From NCBI GenBank assembly GCA_030149295.1, contig JASBRV010000101.1, positions 1 through 64,000 of the forward strand: DNA of 64,000 bases. The letters are read 5' to 3'. This document shows positions 8,985 to 17,595 of the stretch, piece by piece. The translations under genes were made by a program, and so were the position numbers. The stretch is from Bacteriovoracales bacterium. GTDB taxonomy: Bacteria; Bdellovibrionota; Bacteriovoracia; Bacteriovoracales; Bacteriovoracaceae. Numbering within the stretch: the first letter of the stretch is position 1; each line of letters starts with the position of its first letter. The notes beneath the pieces are model-generated. The model was not told the origin of the DNA and searched no databases. It worked only from the letters and a program-made list of their open reading frames with translations.

Positions 8985-9367
8985 TGGCTTCACAAATTCC
9001 AGAGAACCTAAAATATACAAAAGAGCACGAATGGACCCTTCTTGAAGGCGATGTCGCAACCATTGGTATTACAGACTTCGCTCAATCTCAACTAGGAGAC
9101 ATTGTCTTTGTAGAGCTCCCTGAAGTAGGAACAGAACTTGATGCTGGAGCAACTTTTGGAGTCGTTGAATCCATCAAATCTGTGAGTGACTTATACGCAC
9201 CTATTTCTGGTGAGGTTATAGAGGTTAATGACGACCTTTCAGACTCTCCCGAAAAGTGCAACGAGGCTCCTTATGAGTCTTGGTTTATCAAAATAAAAAT
9301 TAGCAACCCTGATGAATTAAGCAGCCTGCTTGAGCCGAAAGCCTACGAAGACATATGTGAAGAATAA
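8984..9367 (+). CDS. gcvH: Glycine cleavage system H protein
   Basis: Lipoyl carrier protein that shuttles the aminomethyl group between GcvP, GcvT and the lipoamide dehydrogenase. The lipoylated lysine is K65 in VVESIKSVSDLYAP, followed by GEVIEVND. The N-terminal YTKEHEW and the mid-protein ITDFAQSQLGDIVFVELP are diagnostic. 127 residues is the usual size. Last gene of folD-gcvT-gcvH; its ATG overlaps the gcvT stop. No glycine riboswitch-like fold was recognised upstream of the operon. Confidence 0.97.
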   Translation: MASQIPENLKYTKEHEWTLLEGDVATIGITDFAQSQLGDIVFVELPEVGTELDAGATFGVVESIKSVSDLYAPISGEVIEVNDDLSDSPEKCNEAPYESWFIKIKISNPDELSSLLEPKAYEDICEE

Positions 9368-9598
9368 AACTCCGAGAGTGGCCTTTTTCTTTTCAAAGTC
9401 AATATAGAAAAAAATAAAGTTTATATGGAAAAAGTAGTTTTCATCTAATTTTTAATTGAAAAAAAAGCTTTCACTCATTGACGTTTTAAATTCATTTCTT
9501 TTTTTCGTATAGGCTAAAAAAATTCTTTACGAAATAAATAAATGCCCCGATACTCGCTCCTGTTCTACAGTTTATTCATTGAAAGGTTATTTTTAGAT

Positions 9599-9895
9599 AT
9601 GATTGAGAATCAAGAACTAGTCCAGTTGCTCAATACCGCTATCGTTAAAACGAAAGAAAAAAGAATTGATAGCTCATATGAAGAAAGACTATCAGACACA
9701 TGTCAAAAGCCAGCAATCAAAGCTTTATCTGTCGCTATTGAAAGTCTTTCTGAATCAGAAAATATCTCTCGCGATCAAGCTGCTATGAATATCGTTGAGA
9801 CTGTTAGGGAGCTAGATTCTATCTGGAGTGACTATGTCATGATGGAAGGTCTTAGTAAGCTCAAAGATATCCTCAAAAGCCCACTACAACAATAG
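9599..9895 (+). CDS. Hypothetical acidic helical protein, 98 residues
   Basis: I do not recognise this protein. It is predicted to be largely helical (MIENQELVQLLNTA..., then IKALSVAIESLSE and WSDYVMMEGLSKLKDI), acidic, and without a signal peptide or membrane segment, so it is likely cytoplasmic. The frame is open from 9542, but that ATG has no ribosome binding site; the ATG at 9599 has GAAAGG 12 nt upstream and is preferred. It ends exactly where the convergent TonB-like gene ends. The 174-bp gap before it is AT-rich with poly-T and poly-A runs. Confidence 0.6.
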   Translation: MIENQELVQLLNTAIVKTKEKRIDSSYEERLSDTCQKPAIKALSVAIESLSESENISRDQAAMNIVETVRELDSIWSDYVMMEGLSKLKDILKSPLQQ

Positions 9896-10852
9896 TTAAG
9901 ATTTAACGACAAAACCCCACTCTATTGTCGCAAGACCATTTCTGATCATCCCTTTGGGCGGATTAGGAAAAGGCCCTGCCTTATTAAAACTATCGATTGC
10001 CGCAGAGTCTAGTTCCTGTACTCCACTTGAACCTTTGACATTTATTTTCACAATATTTCCGTTAGAATCCAAAAGAATGACAAGCGAGGTAATTTTATTA
10101 CCACTTGCTGGAAATCTTCTACCTGAACGCCAAAGCGCCTTGGCCCTATCTTGTATTGTGCGACCCCAGTGTTGCTCTAACTTCTTTTTAATACGGTTAT
10201 AAAATCCGTAATACTTATATTCAACGGTATTGAGCTTAGTCATATCGCCCAAAGGAATTTCTTCTACGAAGTCATTATTAGCGGAAAGTCCCGATTTCTT
10301 TTTATTGCCACTTTTAAGGCCCAAGGCTTCTGAAGGATTTCTTGCCACTTGTTTCTTAACTTCTTTGAATGCCTGTGCCCCCAAGTTGAGATCAGCGAAG
10401 GTAATCTTCTTCTTTCTAGCTCTCGAACGAGGGTTTTTTTTCAACTTTTTTTGTGGCTTAACTCTAGCAATATTCTTTTTTGGTTGAGCCCGCTTTTGCT
10501 TTTGAACAGCAGATCTCTCTTTACCATCTTTCACACCTTTTCCAGCTTCTTTAAAAGCACCTGTTGTCCTAGCAGTGGTTTGACGATCAAAAGTTTGATC
10601 ATTTTGAGAAAGAAACTTTGCCTTAGGATCTTTCTTCTTATTTTTAGACTTCTCAGAGGTCACAATTTGCTTAGCCTCCGATTCGGGAGTGCGAAGCACA
10701 ACTCTAAGACGCTTTTCCTTTTTAGGTTTTGTTTTTGTGAAAGTGTCAAAGTCAAAGGCTTCAAAGAAATATAAAACACTCACATGAACCACCATCAGCA
10801 AAGATAGGGTTAATATGAAGTACTTTTTTGCCTTTTCTCTATTATTATTCAA
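9896..10852 (-). CDS. TonB/TolA-like periplasm-spanning protein
   Basis: A 318-residue protein with one N-terminal membrane segment (about 11-32, YFILTLSLLMVVHVSVLY), then a long Lys/Arg-rich linker, then a C-terminal TonB/TolA-type domain. That domain is visible from VEYKYYGFYNRIKKKLEQHW through LVILLDSNGNIVK and LDSAAIDSFNKAGPFP. Such proteins couple an inner-membrane ExbBD/TolQR motor to the outer membrane. No exbB or exbD lies nearby, and the linker is lysine-rich rather than proline-rich, so assignment to TonB or TolA is open. Confidence 0.75.
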   Translation of the reverse strand: MNNNREKAKKYFILTLSLLMVVHVSVLYFFEAFDFDTFTKTKPKKEKRLRVVLRTPESEAKQIVTSEKSKNKKKDPKAKFLSQNDQTFDRQTTARTTGAFKEAGKGVKDGKERSAVQKQKRAQPKKNIARVKPQKKLKKNPRSRARKKKITFADLNLGAQAFKEVKKQVARNPSEALGLKSGNKKKSGLSANNDFVEEIPLGDMTKLNTVEYKYYGFYNRIKKKLEQHWGRTIQDRAKALWRSGRRFPASGNKITSLVILLDSNGNIVKINVKGSSGVQELDSAAIDSFNKAGPFPNPPKGMIRNGLATIEWGFVVKS

Positions 10853-10945
10853 ACTTTCACCACTTGAAAAAGGTCCTTAAGGACTTATCGTCAGACCTTT
10901 TCAAGAGTTGATGAAAATTTTAAATTTACTTTAAGGTAGGTAAAA

Positions 10946-13696
10946 TTATTGGTTTGTGTAGTATTCGTCCTCTTCTAGGATCACACCGCCCCCTGATTCT
11001 TGATCAGTAAGCTCGGTCTCCTTGCTAGAGCCAGGCTCTGCGCCCTCAGCAAAGGACTCCAAAAATCCATTTGGTGATCCTGCCGGAACAGGTTTACCAG
11101 TCTCTTTATCAATTAAGATATTAACGATGCCTGGAGGTGGTCTAAAATCAATTTCCCCGTATTTCTTTAACCCAGCTTCCATAAATTCACGCCAAACTGG
11201 CAAAGCGGCTTTAGCTCCAGTCTCACCCCATCCTAATGTTTGATTTTCATCAAAACCTGTCCAAACCCCTGTAACAAGATTTTGAGAAAACCCTAGAAAC
11301 CAAGCATCTACATAATTATTTGTCGTTCCAGTTTTTCCGCCAATATAATTTGAAATATATCTTGCTCCCCTACCGGTACCATATTGAACCACGCCCTTTA
11401 ACAGATTTGTCATTAGGTAAGCTAAACGGGGATCATAAACCTGATTTCCCCCCAAAGTCACCAGGAAGGGGTTCTCTGGCTTTTTCTCCTCTTCTGATAC
11501 CATCTGTTCCCCCTCGACATCTTCAGGTGGAATTGTTGGCTCAGGGGTTTCTTCAGCTAAAGCCTCTTCTTCAATATCTTTTGGTTTAAGGTCATCAAAT
11601 CTTTCATCGAAGGGAACAGGGTTTCCATGACGGTCAGTAATGCTAACAATAGTCTTTGGCTCTATTTTCTTTCCTCCGTTAGGAAAAATAGCATATGTCC
11701 CAACGATATCCATTAGAGTCACTCCAAAAGAACCAAGGGCCAAGGAAAGATTCTCATCAAGCTTGGCATTAAATCCAATCCGATCAACAAAATCTAAAAC
11801 TCTCTGAACTCCTAAGTCGCTTGCGATTTTAACTGTTGGCACGTTACGGGAGTGCTCTAGGCTATTTCTTAAAGTTGTTGGGCCTTTAAACTTTCCATCA
11901 TAATTTCTGGGCTTCCAGTTAAGAGTCTCATCTACGCCGCCTAGAGTTTCAGGACTATCTATAATAATGGATGAGGGGTTATATCCATTTTCGAGAGCGG
12001 CTGCAAAAAGAATGGGCTTAAAAGCTGAACCAGGTTGTCTCTTTGACTGAAGTGCACGATTAAACTGGCTCTTTTGAAAATCAGCACCACCCACCAAAGA
12101 GATAAGCTCTCCAGTATCGGGGTTCATTGAAACCAGTGCCCCCTCTGCCTCTGGCTCTTGATCAAGCTCAAAGACAACATAGTTTTGTCGATAGATAATC
12201 CCTTTTTTCTTTTTATCTTTCTTATTAACCCAATCAATAAATGAATTATAGGCATGACGACCGATGCCATCCTCTTTATCCAAAACCTTTACTAAGACGA
12301 TATCCCCAGGCTTAACAATTTGAGATGGTCTTTGAATGCGCCTAAAGTAGCTTCTTTCTTCAGAGATAATTCTCTCATGAGCCCAAGAGAATTCCTTAGC
12401 TGGAATTATTCCTGATAAGCCTCCAACATCAACATAAATCAAGCGCGCATAATCATCAACATATGTCACAACAGCTTTAAAATTGTCTCCTACGTTTATA
12501 AAACTTAACAGTTTTTGATCTTTTAAGAATCCCGGTTGAAAGCGTTTTTCTCTCACCTCTTCTCTGAATTCTTTTTTATAGGCATTAATCGCTTCTATCT
12601 CTTGCAAATCGAATTCAATTTCAAACTCTTTTTCATTGTCATCGCTTAAGGTAAAGTAGGTCGACTGCTCCTTATAAAACTCTTTAAGAAACTTTTCTCG
12701 ATGCTCATCTAATGAAGTTAATTCGATATGCCCAATAGGCCCCTTAAAGCCCTGTCGTTTATCAACATCTTTAACAGTTTTTAAAACTGATTTTTCAGCG
12801 ACCTTTTGAAGCTCATAGTCCAAAGTTGTTTGGACCGTGTAGCCCTCTCTTAAGAAGTTTTCATTGCCTACGAGAGATACAACTCTTTGTCTAACCCAGT
12901 CTGTAAAGTGACCAGCTTTAAACTGAGAAGGCTTTCTTATTCTAAACTTAATCTTCTCTTTTAAAGCTTCTTCATATTCTTCCTTAGTTATCTTTCCCGT
13001 TTCATGCATTCTCTTTAGAACATAATGTTGACGAATTTTCGCTCTCTGAGGATTTACATAAGGTGAATATTTTCCAGGAGCAACCAAAAGTCCTGCGACT
13101 TGTGATGCTTCTGCCACCGTAGCTTCAGCAAGAGTTTTACCAAAATAACCCTCAAAAGCTGACTTAACTCCATAGTAGCCCCCACCCAAATAAACTTGAT
13201 TAAGGTATAAATACAGAATCTCTTCTTTCGTAAACTTCTCTTCAATTCTTTGGGCCAATAAGAAGTCCTTAATCTTTCTTGAAAGTGAACGCTCTCGACT
13301 CAAAAGAAGAGACTTGGCCACTTGCTGAGTAATCGTACTCCCCCCTTGAACTACGCGCCCGGCTTTTAAGTTGGCAATAAACGCTCTAAACAAGCCCATA
13401 TAATCAACACCACGGTGTTGATAAAAACTATCGTCTTCTGCAGAGAGAAAAGCATCTACAATTCTTTTGGGAATTTCATCAAACTTTGCGACTTCACGGT
13501 TCTCTTTTCCTAGATCAGCTAAAACCGTTCCATCTCTAGATAGAATCTTAGAAGGTATCGCTGGATTATAATCATTGAGTGTTGAAATTTTTGGGAGATC
13601 AAAGGAAAAATATACCAAGACAGAAATGCCAACGATGCCACCGATAATCCCTAAACTGAATAAACCTAAGGAAAGTCTAATAATTGTTTTTTTCAT
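10946..13696 (-). CDS. mrcA: Class A penicillin-binding protein 1A
   Basis: Bifunctional peptidoglycan polymerase and crosslinker in the inner membrane. A TM helix lies at about 7-30. The glycosyltransferase domain has catalytic E87 in SAEDDSFYQHRG, then GGSTITQQ and YLNQVYLGGG. An OB-like insertion at about 350-480 is typical of PBP1A. The transpeptidase domain has SxxK (SAFK, S557), SRN at 616 and KTGT in GGKTGTTNNY. The Glu/Pro-rich stretch near 720-760 is an extra linker. At 916 residues it is slightly long. Its start overlaps the stop of the patatin-like gene. Confidence 0.95.
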   Translation of the reverse strand: MKKTIIRLSLGLFSLGIIGGIVGISVLVYFSFDLPKISTLNDYNPAIPSKILSRDGTVLADLGKENREVAKFDEIPKRIVDAFLSAEDDSFYQHRGVDYMGLFRAFIANLKAGRVVQGGSTITQQVAKSLLLSRERSLSRKIKDFLLAQRIEEKFTKEEILYLYLNQVYLGGGYYGVKSAFEGYFGKTLAEATVAEASQVAGLLVAPGKYSPYVNPQRAKIRQHYVLKRMHETGKITKEEYEEALKEKIKFRIRKPSQFKAGHFTDWVRQRVVSLVGNENFLREGYTVQTTLDYELQKVAEKSVLKTVKDVDKRQGFKGPIGHIELTSLDEHREKFLKEFYKEQSTYFTLSDDNEKEFEIEFDLQEIEAINAYKKEFREEVREKRFQPGFLKDQKLLSFINVGDNFKAVVTYVDDYARLIYVDVGGLSGIIPAKEFSWAHERIISEERSYFRRIQRPSQIVKPGDIVLVKVLDKEDGIGRHAYNSFIDWVNKKDKKKKGIIYRQNYVVFELDQEPEAEGALVSMNPDTGELISLVGGADFQKSQFNRALQSKRQPGSAFKPILFAAALENGYNPSSIIIDSPETLGGVDETLNWKPRNYDGKFKGPTTLRNSLEHSRNVPTVKIASDLGVQRVLDFVDRIGFNAKLDENLSLALGSFGVTLMDIVGTYAIFPNGGKKIEPKTIVSITDRHGNPVPFDERFDDLKPKDIEEEALAEETPEPTIPPEDVEGEQMVSEEEKKPENPFLVTLGGNQVYDPRLAYLMTNLLKGVVQYGTGRGARYISNYIGGKTGTTNNYVDAWFLGFSQNLVTGVWTGFDENQTLGWGETGAKAALPVWREFMEAGLKKYGEIDFRPPPGIVNILIDKETGKPVPAGSPNGFLESFAEGAEPGSSKETELTDQESGGGVILEEDEYYTNQ

Positions 13697-14640
13697 AATT
13701 TTTCACTTTCTCCGAAAAGCTCTGGTAAGCTTCTCACGAATTTTTTGCTCTTGTGAACAATATCTGGGAGCTTTGCAGCATCGTCGAGATAAAATTCACT
13801 CAAAGGAAATTCGATGTATTTAACTTTCTCAACAAGAACTTTTGCTTTCTTTTGTATACTTGCAGCTTTTTGGAACGTTCCATTCAAATAACCATCACCC
13901 ATTTTCCAACGAAGTTTCTCTGATAGAAAATCCAAAGCTATTATCTTATTAACCCCTAATGTCTTCAGCACCCTTTCTGGTAAAAAACTTTTCGCATAGG
14001 CGGGGCCAACCTTAATTTTCATTCTATTATAAGGATCTATATTTGCCATTAAAGCCTTTTCCAGAGAACCTCTCTTCAAATATTCGACTTTATTTTCGCT
14101 TTCATTCCATATCGGAATCAAAAGGGTGATTTTTCCATCTTCAATATTAAACTTTTCTAAATCCTTTAATAGCATCAAGCGTACCGAATCCAGCCATTCA
14201 GCACTATAAACCCGACGATCTCGGTTTTCTTTTAAAAATTTAAAAAACTTCCATTCGATATAATCTGGTTTAAACCCTAAAGAATAATAGGCGAGAACTA
14301 TGGAAGAAAGGTCATGGCCTACAAGTATATTTAAAGACTTTTTCCTAATGCTCATTGCTTTTAGAAAAGAAATGAGACCTATACTTCTATAAACACCAGC
14401 CCCAGAAACAAGGGCTGTAACTTCAGCAGGTTCCGATGAGCTACTCTTTTCTATTTTACCTGATGGTATCGGCCCAAGGCCCTCGATCTTTTCCTGAATC
14501 TTTGGCACGGGTTTTTCGTTAACTTTCTCCCAGTCAACCACCATTCCCTCTGAAGATCCACTTAGATTATTCTTAGTTACACTTTGGCAGGAGCAAAGGA
14601 TGGTGAGCAAAGAAATAAAAAGGACATTAATTCTCTGCAA
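13693..14640 (-). CDS. Patatin-like lipoprotein lacking the serine nucleophile
   Basis: A 315-residue protein with a lipoprotein signal (hydrophobic core ending LTILCSC, lipidated Cys about 18). The body resembles a patatin phospholipase: VSGAGVYRSIGLISFLKAM corresponds to the glycine-rich oxyanion loop and first helix. GDGYLNGTF corresponds to the DG(G/A) motif with the catalytic Asp. The nucleophile elbow, normally GxSxG, reads GHDLS (108-112), so Asp stands where Ser should be. It is therefore probably not a lipase. It sits between xseB and the PBP1A gene with overlaps on both sides. Confidence 0.6.
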   Translation of the reverse strand: MQRINVLFISLLTILCSCQSVTKNNLSGSSEGMVVDWEKVNEKPVPKIQEKIEGLGPIPSGKIEKSSSSEPAEVTALVSGAGVYRSIGLISFLKAMSIRKKSLNILVGHDLSSIVLAYYSLGFKPDYIEWKFFKFLKENRDRRVYSAEWLDSVRLMLLKDLEKFNIEDGKITLLIPIWNESENKVEYLKRGSLEKALMANIDPYNRMKIKVGPAYAKSFLPERVLKTLGVNKIIALDFLSEKLRWKMGDGYLNGTFQKAASIQKKAKVLVEKVKYIEFPLSEFYLDDAAKLPDIVHKSKKFVRSLPELFGESEKL

Positions 14641-14845
14641 CTTCCTCTTCCTCTAAACTGTCTGAAAGCTTTGAGACTTTTTTTTCAACTTTTTCCAAAT
14701 GCTTTTTGCATTCTTTATATAGGCTAACGCCTTTTTCAAACATCTCCAGACTTTTTTCCAAGTCTAATTCCTGAGACTCAAGATCGGCTACAATCCCTTC
14801 GAGGCTTTCTAATGACTCTTCAAAGGTCTCTTTTGTCTTTGCCAT
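14627..14845 (-). CDS. xseB: Exodeoxyribonuclease VII small subunit
   Basis: A 72-residue helical protein with the characteristic XseB pattern: FEESLESLEGIVADLES, then LDLEKSLEMFEKGVSLYKEC and a charged coiled C-terminus. It assembles in several copies with XseA to form exonuclease VII, which degrades single-stranded DNA. XseA is not in the window. The gene overlaps the patatin-like lipoprotein by 14 nt and is the first of a three-gene minus-strand run ending with PBP1A. Confidence 0.93.
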   Translation of the reverse strand: MAKTKETFEESLESLEGIVADLESQELDLEKSLEMFEKGVSLYKECKKHLEKVEKKVSKLSDSLEEEEVAEN

Positions 14846-14900
14846 TTCACCATCCCCTTTTATGACGCGGGGTCACATTTCTGACATTATCCTCATCTAT

Positions 14901-14917
14901 TTGGTAAAAATTTTGCC
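14901..14917 (+). promoter_or_regulatory. Possible sigma-54 promoter before the flagellar run
   Basis: TTGG at 14901-14904 and TTGC at 14913-14916 give the GG-N10-GC spacing of the -24/-12 elements of sigma-54 promoters. The intervening TAAAAATT departs from the CAC consensus. It lies about 120 bp upstream of flgF in the 190-bp gap after the divergent xseB. An NtrC-type activator is encoded at 56.3 kb, but no link is shown. Confidence 0.35.
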
Positions 14918-15038
14918 CCATAAGGCCCACAATGTACACAAAATCACCGAGTTACGCGGGGGGATAAATTTGCCCGTGTGAAGGTATTGGCACTGCTTGT
15001 TATATTAAAGGAAGAAATGACCACCATGGAGGGTGTGT

Positions 15039-15881
15039 TTGAAAGAATTATGGGTTCCCCTATCTGGTGCATTGGCTCAACAAAGAAAGGTTGAAACCAT
15101 TGCCAACAACGTCGCCAATGCTAATACAACGGCCTTTAAAAAAGATAGAACCGTCTTTAAAGAATATTTATCTGCCTATGAAAAGGGAACAGATATTGAT
15201 TTACCTAATAAAGAATGGGCTCCGGAAGATTTTTATAGAAGCTATGGCGCTGAGAAAGCACACCCAAAAGTTGATGGCAGTTATACAAATTTCTCACAAG
15301 GACAAATAAGACCAACTAATAATCCTTTCGACATAGCTCTCGAGGGAAATGGCTTTATTGAGGTTTATGGCCCAAATGGTCTTCGCTACACAAGAAAAGG
15401 CAACCTCTACGTCAACCAAGACAAAGAACTCGTCACAGACCAAGGAATGAAAGTCCTTGGTAAATTGGATCTCCCCGAAGTCGGAGATGGACCAGAAGCT
15501 ATCGATGTCGTGAAGCAAATACCCCCTCCAGAGGCAAGGACTATCAAACTACAAGAAGGGCGAGTCACGATAAATAATCAAGGTGAGATTTTTCAAAAAG
15601 GTAGCCTGGTAGCCAAATTGAATATCGTAGAGTTTAAAGAAATTAGCGGATTGAGAAAAGAAGGAAACTCACTCTTTATCAATCAAGATAGCCGAAATAT
15701 TAAAAAGACCGAAACAAAGACCATTGTGCATCAAGGATCTTTAGAACTTTCAAACGTTAATCCTGTAGAGGAAATGAGTAATCTTATTAAAGCCCACCGG
15801 AATCTTGAATCCATTCAAAGAGTTATAAAGACCTATGACAACATTGCCAACAAGGCTTACAACGATATAGCGAGGTTCTAA
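15039..15881 (+). CDS. flgF: Flagellar proximal rod protein FlgF
   Basis: Rod protein of the flagellar basal body, exported by the flagellar type III system. The N-terminus (ALAQQRKVETIANNVANANTTAF) carries the rod/hook family helix with NNVANANT. The middle has FDIALEGNGFIEV, and the C-terminus ends ...SNVNPVEEMSNLIKAHR. I chose the TTG at 15039 because GGAGGG lies 5 nt upstream; the in-frame GTG at 15033 falls inside that site. About 280 residues. First gene of the flagellar run; flgG follows after 2 nt. It could be a second FlgG-type rod protein, but its position favours FlgF. Confidence 0.85.
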   Translation: MKELWVPLSGALAQQRKVETIANNVANANTTAFKKDRTVFKEYLSAYEKGTDIDLPNKEWAPEDFYRSYGAEKAHPKVDGSYTNFSQGQIRPTNNPFDIALEGNGFIEVYGPNGLRYTRKGNLYVNQDKELVTDQGMKVLGKLDLPEVGDGPEAIDVVKQIPPPEARTIKLQEGRVTINNQGEIFQKGSLVAKLNIVEFKEISGLRKEGNSLFINQDSRNIKKTETKTIVHQGSLELSNVNPVEEMSNLIKAHRNLESIQRVIKTYDNIANKAYNDIARF

Positions 15882-15883
15882 CA

Positions 15884-16720
15884 ATGCGAACGATGATTTT
15901 TTTATCATTTCTCTTAACCACTGACTGCTTCGCACTTTCTCGTGCATTAAATACTGCAGCAACGGGTATGGCAGCACAAGAAGCTCACGTATCAACTATC
16001 TCCAACAATATCGCTAATGTGAATACAACAGGCTTCAAGAAAGAAAGGGTTGAGTTTGAATCTCTCCACTACCAAACATTAAAGGAACAGGGCTCAAGGA
16101 CAAGCACTAACAGTGTTCACAACACTGGTGTTCAAATCGGTAGTGGCACAAAGGTCTCCGGTGTCACGAGAGAGTTTAGCCAAGGGAGTCCCCAAATCAC
16201 AAACAATCCATTCGACTTAATGATTAATGGAGAAGGATTCTTCGCTGTTGTGATGCCCGATCAAACTGTCGCTTATACAAGGGATGGAAGTTTTAACGTA
16301 AATAGCCAGGGTGTTGTAGTTAACAAAAATGGCTACCCCCTATTACCAAACCTTCAGTTTCCTCCTGAGACCTTATCTGTGAATATCACAGAAGCTGGAA
16401 CCGTTGAGGCTTTCATTAAAAACCAGATTGAACCCGTCAATGTTGGACAAATTCCCGTTTTCACTTTCTCAAACCCAACTGGACTAAAGGCCATGGGTGG
16501 TAACAACTATCAACCCTCCAGATCAAGTGGTGTTCCCCTACAAAACATTGCGGGTGAAAATAATGCCGGCAGTATCCGCCAGGGAGCGCTAGAAACATCA
16601 AATGTGAGCATCATGAATGAAATGACCGAGCTAATTAAAGCTCAAAGAGCTTATGAGATGAACTCTAAAGTCATGAAAGTCGCTGACGAAATTCTCCAAA
16701 CCGTTAACACAATCAGGTGA
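15884..16720 (+). CDS. flgG: Flagellar distal rod protein FlgG, with an unusual hydrophobic leader
   Basis: FlgG forms the distal rod. Core motifs are clear: RALNTAATGMAAQE, ISNNIANVNTTGFKKER, AYTRDGSF and the C-terminal ALETSNVSIMNEMTELIKAQ. Most FlgG proteins begin within a few residues of this first motif. Here about 17 extra residues precede it (MRTMIFLSFLLTTDCFA), looking like a Sec signal with a possible cleavage after CFA. No alternative in-frame start lies between this leader and the FlgG core, and GAGG precedes the ATG. Type III substrates normally need no such leader, so its role is unclear. Confidence 0.9.
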   Translation: MRTMIFLSFLLTTDCFALSRALNTAATGMAAQEAHVSTISNNIANVNTTGFKKERVEFESLHYQTLKEQGSRTSTNSVHNTGVQIGSGTKVSGVTREFSQGSPQITNNPFDLMINGEGFFAVVMPDQTVAYTRDGSFNVNSQGVVVNKNGYPLLPNLQFPPETLSVNITEAGTVEAFIKNQIEPVNVGQIPVFTFSNPTGLKAMGGNNYQPSRSSGVPLQNIAGENNAGSIRQGALETSNVSIMNEMTELIKAQRAYEMNSKVMKVADEILQTVNTIR

Positions 16721-16722
16721 TA

Positions 16723-17595
16723 ATGAAGTATTTTATTGTTTTGTTCACATTCTACTCACTCTCTGTAAATGCCTGTCTTATTGACGGGCCTCAGCGTATT
16801 ATCAAAACCTCTAACGCCACGAGCAGTGATTTGAAAAATCTTATCACTTTTAAAAAATGCAAATCTGACCAAGTCGACCATGCACTTTCTTTCATCAACG
16901 ACCTTTCTGGAAAAATTACTCCGCGAGTATTAAAAACTGAGTTCTCAGAAATAAAACTCAACAAGTCGATAACCATTACAAAACTCGATGAAATTCTGAA
17001 CCAAAACACCGCACTACCAAAAGACTGGCGCCTTGTTGAAGCAAGACTTGCCCATGGCCAAAAAAGAGCATTTTCCGTTTCTGGAGAAGAAAGCCTCTCA
17101 TTTGAATGCCTTCATTGTGAGAATACTGGGAAAAAGAACCTTAAAGCAATTATCACAAATTCAATTACAAACAACATCAGAGCCGTTTGGTTTAATGCAA
17201 CCCTTGCGGTAAAAAGTAAATCTCTTATTGCAACAAGAAACTTGAGTCTTAACAATCAATCTCTCAATCCTTCTGATTTCAAAATTATTACTACTTATAG
17301 TGAAAACCCCTCCCAACTTTTTACCAAAAGAGATCAGCTCTTGTTTTATAAGCTCAACAAAGGAAAAAGCAAGGGAGAGGCTATTACCTTTAATGATATT
17401 ACTCCCATCAATCTTGTTAGTGTTGGTAGACCTGTTACCATCTTACTTAATACCAAAGGTTTGACCTTAGAAGGAAAAGCGACTCCCCATCAATCGGGGA
17501 AACTTGGTCAAGTCATTCGTCTAAAAAATAATCGCACCAATAAAACGATCATAGGCAAGGTCGTTGATTTTAATAAAGTTGAGGTCCAGCTATGA
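16723..17595 (+). CDS. flgA: Flagellar P-ring assembly chaperone FlgA
   Basis: Periplasmic chaperone for the P-ring. The N-terminus (MKYFIVLFTFYSLSVNAC) is a signal peptide. The C-terminal half carries the SAF/ChapFlgA pattern: LIATRNLSLNNQSLNPSDF, then VSVGRPVTILLNTKGLTLEGKA and GQVIRLKNNRTNKTI. About 290 residues. The ATG at 16723 has AGG 5 nt upstream; a GTG two codons earlier overlaps the flgG stop and is less likely. It precedes flgH and flgI, the ring proteins it serves. Confidence 0.88.
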   Translation: MKYFIVLFTFYSLSVNACLIDGPQRIIKTSNATSSDLKNLITFKKCKSDQVDHALSFINDLSGKITPRVLKTEFSEIKLNKSITITKLDEILNQNTALPKDWRLVEARLAHGQKRAFSVSGEESLSFECLHCENTGKKNLKAIITNSITNNIRAVWFNATLAVKSKSLIATRNLSLNNQSLNPSDFKIITTYSENPSQLFTKRDQLLFYKLNKGKSKGEAITFNDITPINLVSVGRPVTILLNTKGLTLEGKATPHQSGKLGQVIRLKNNRTNKTIIGKVVDFNKVEVQL

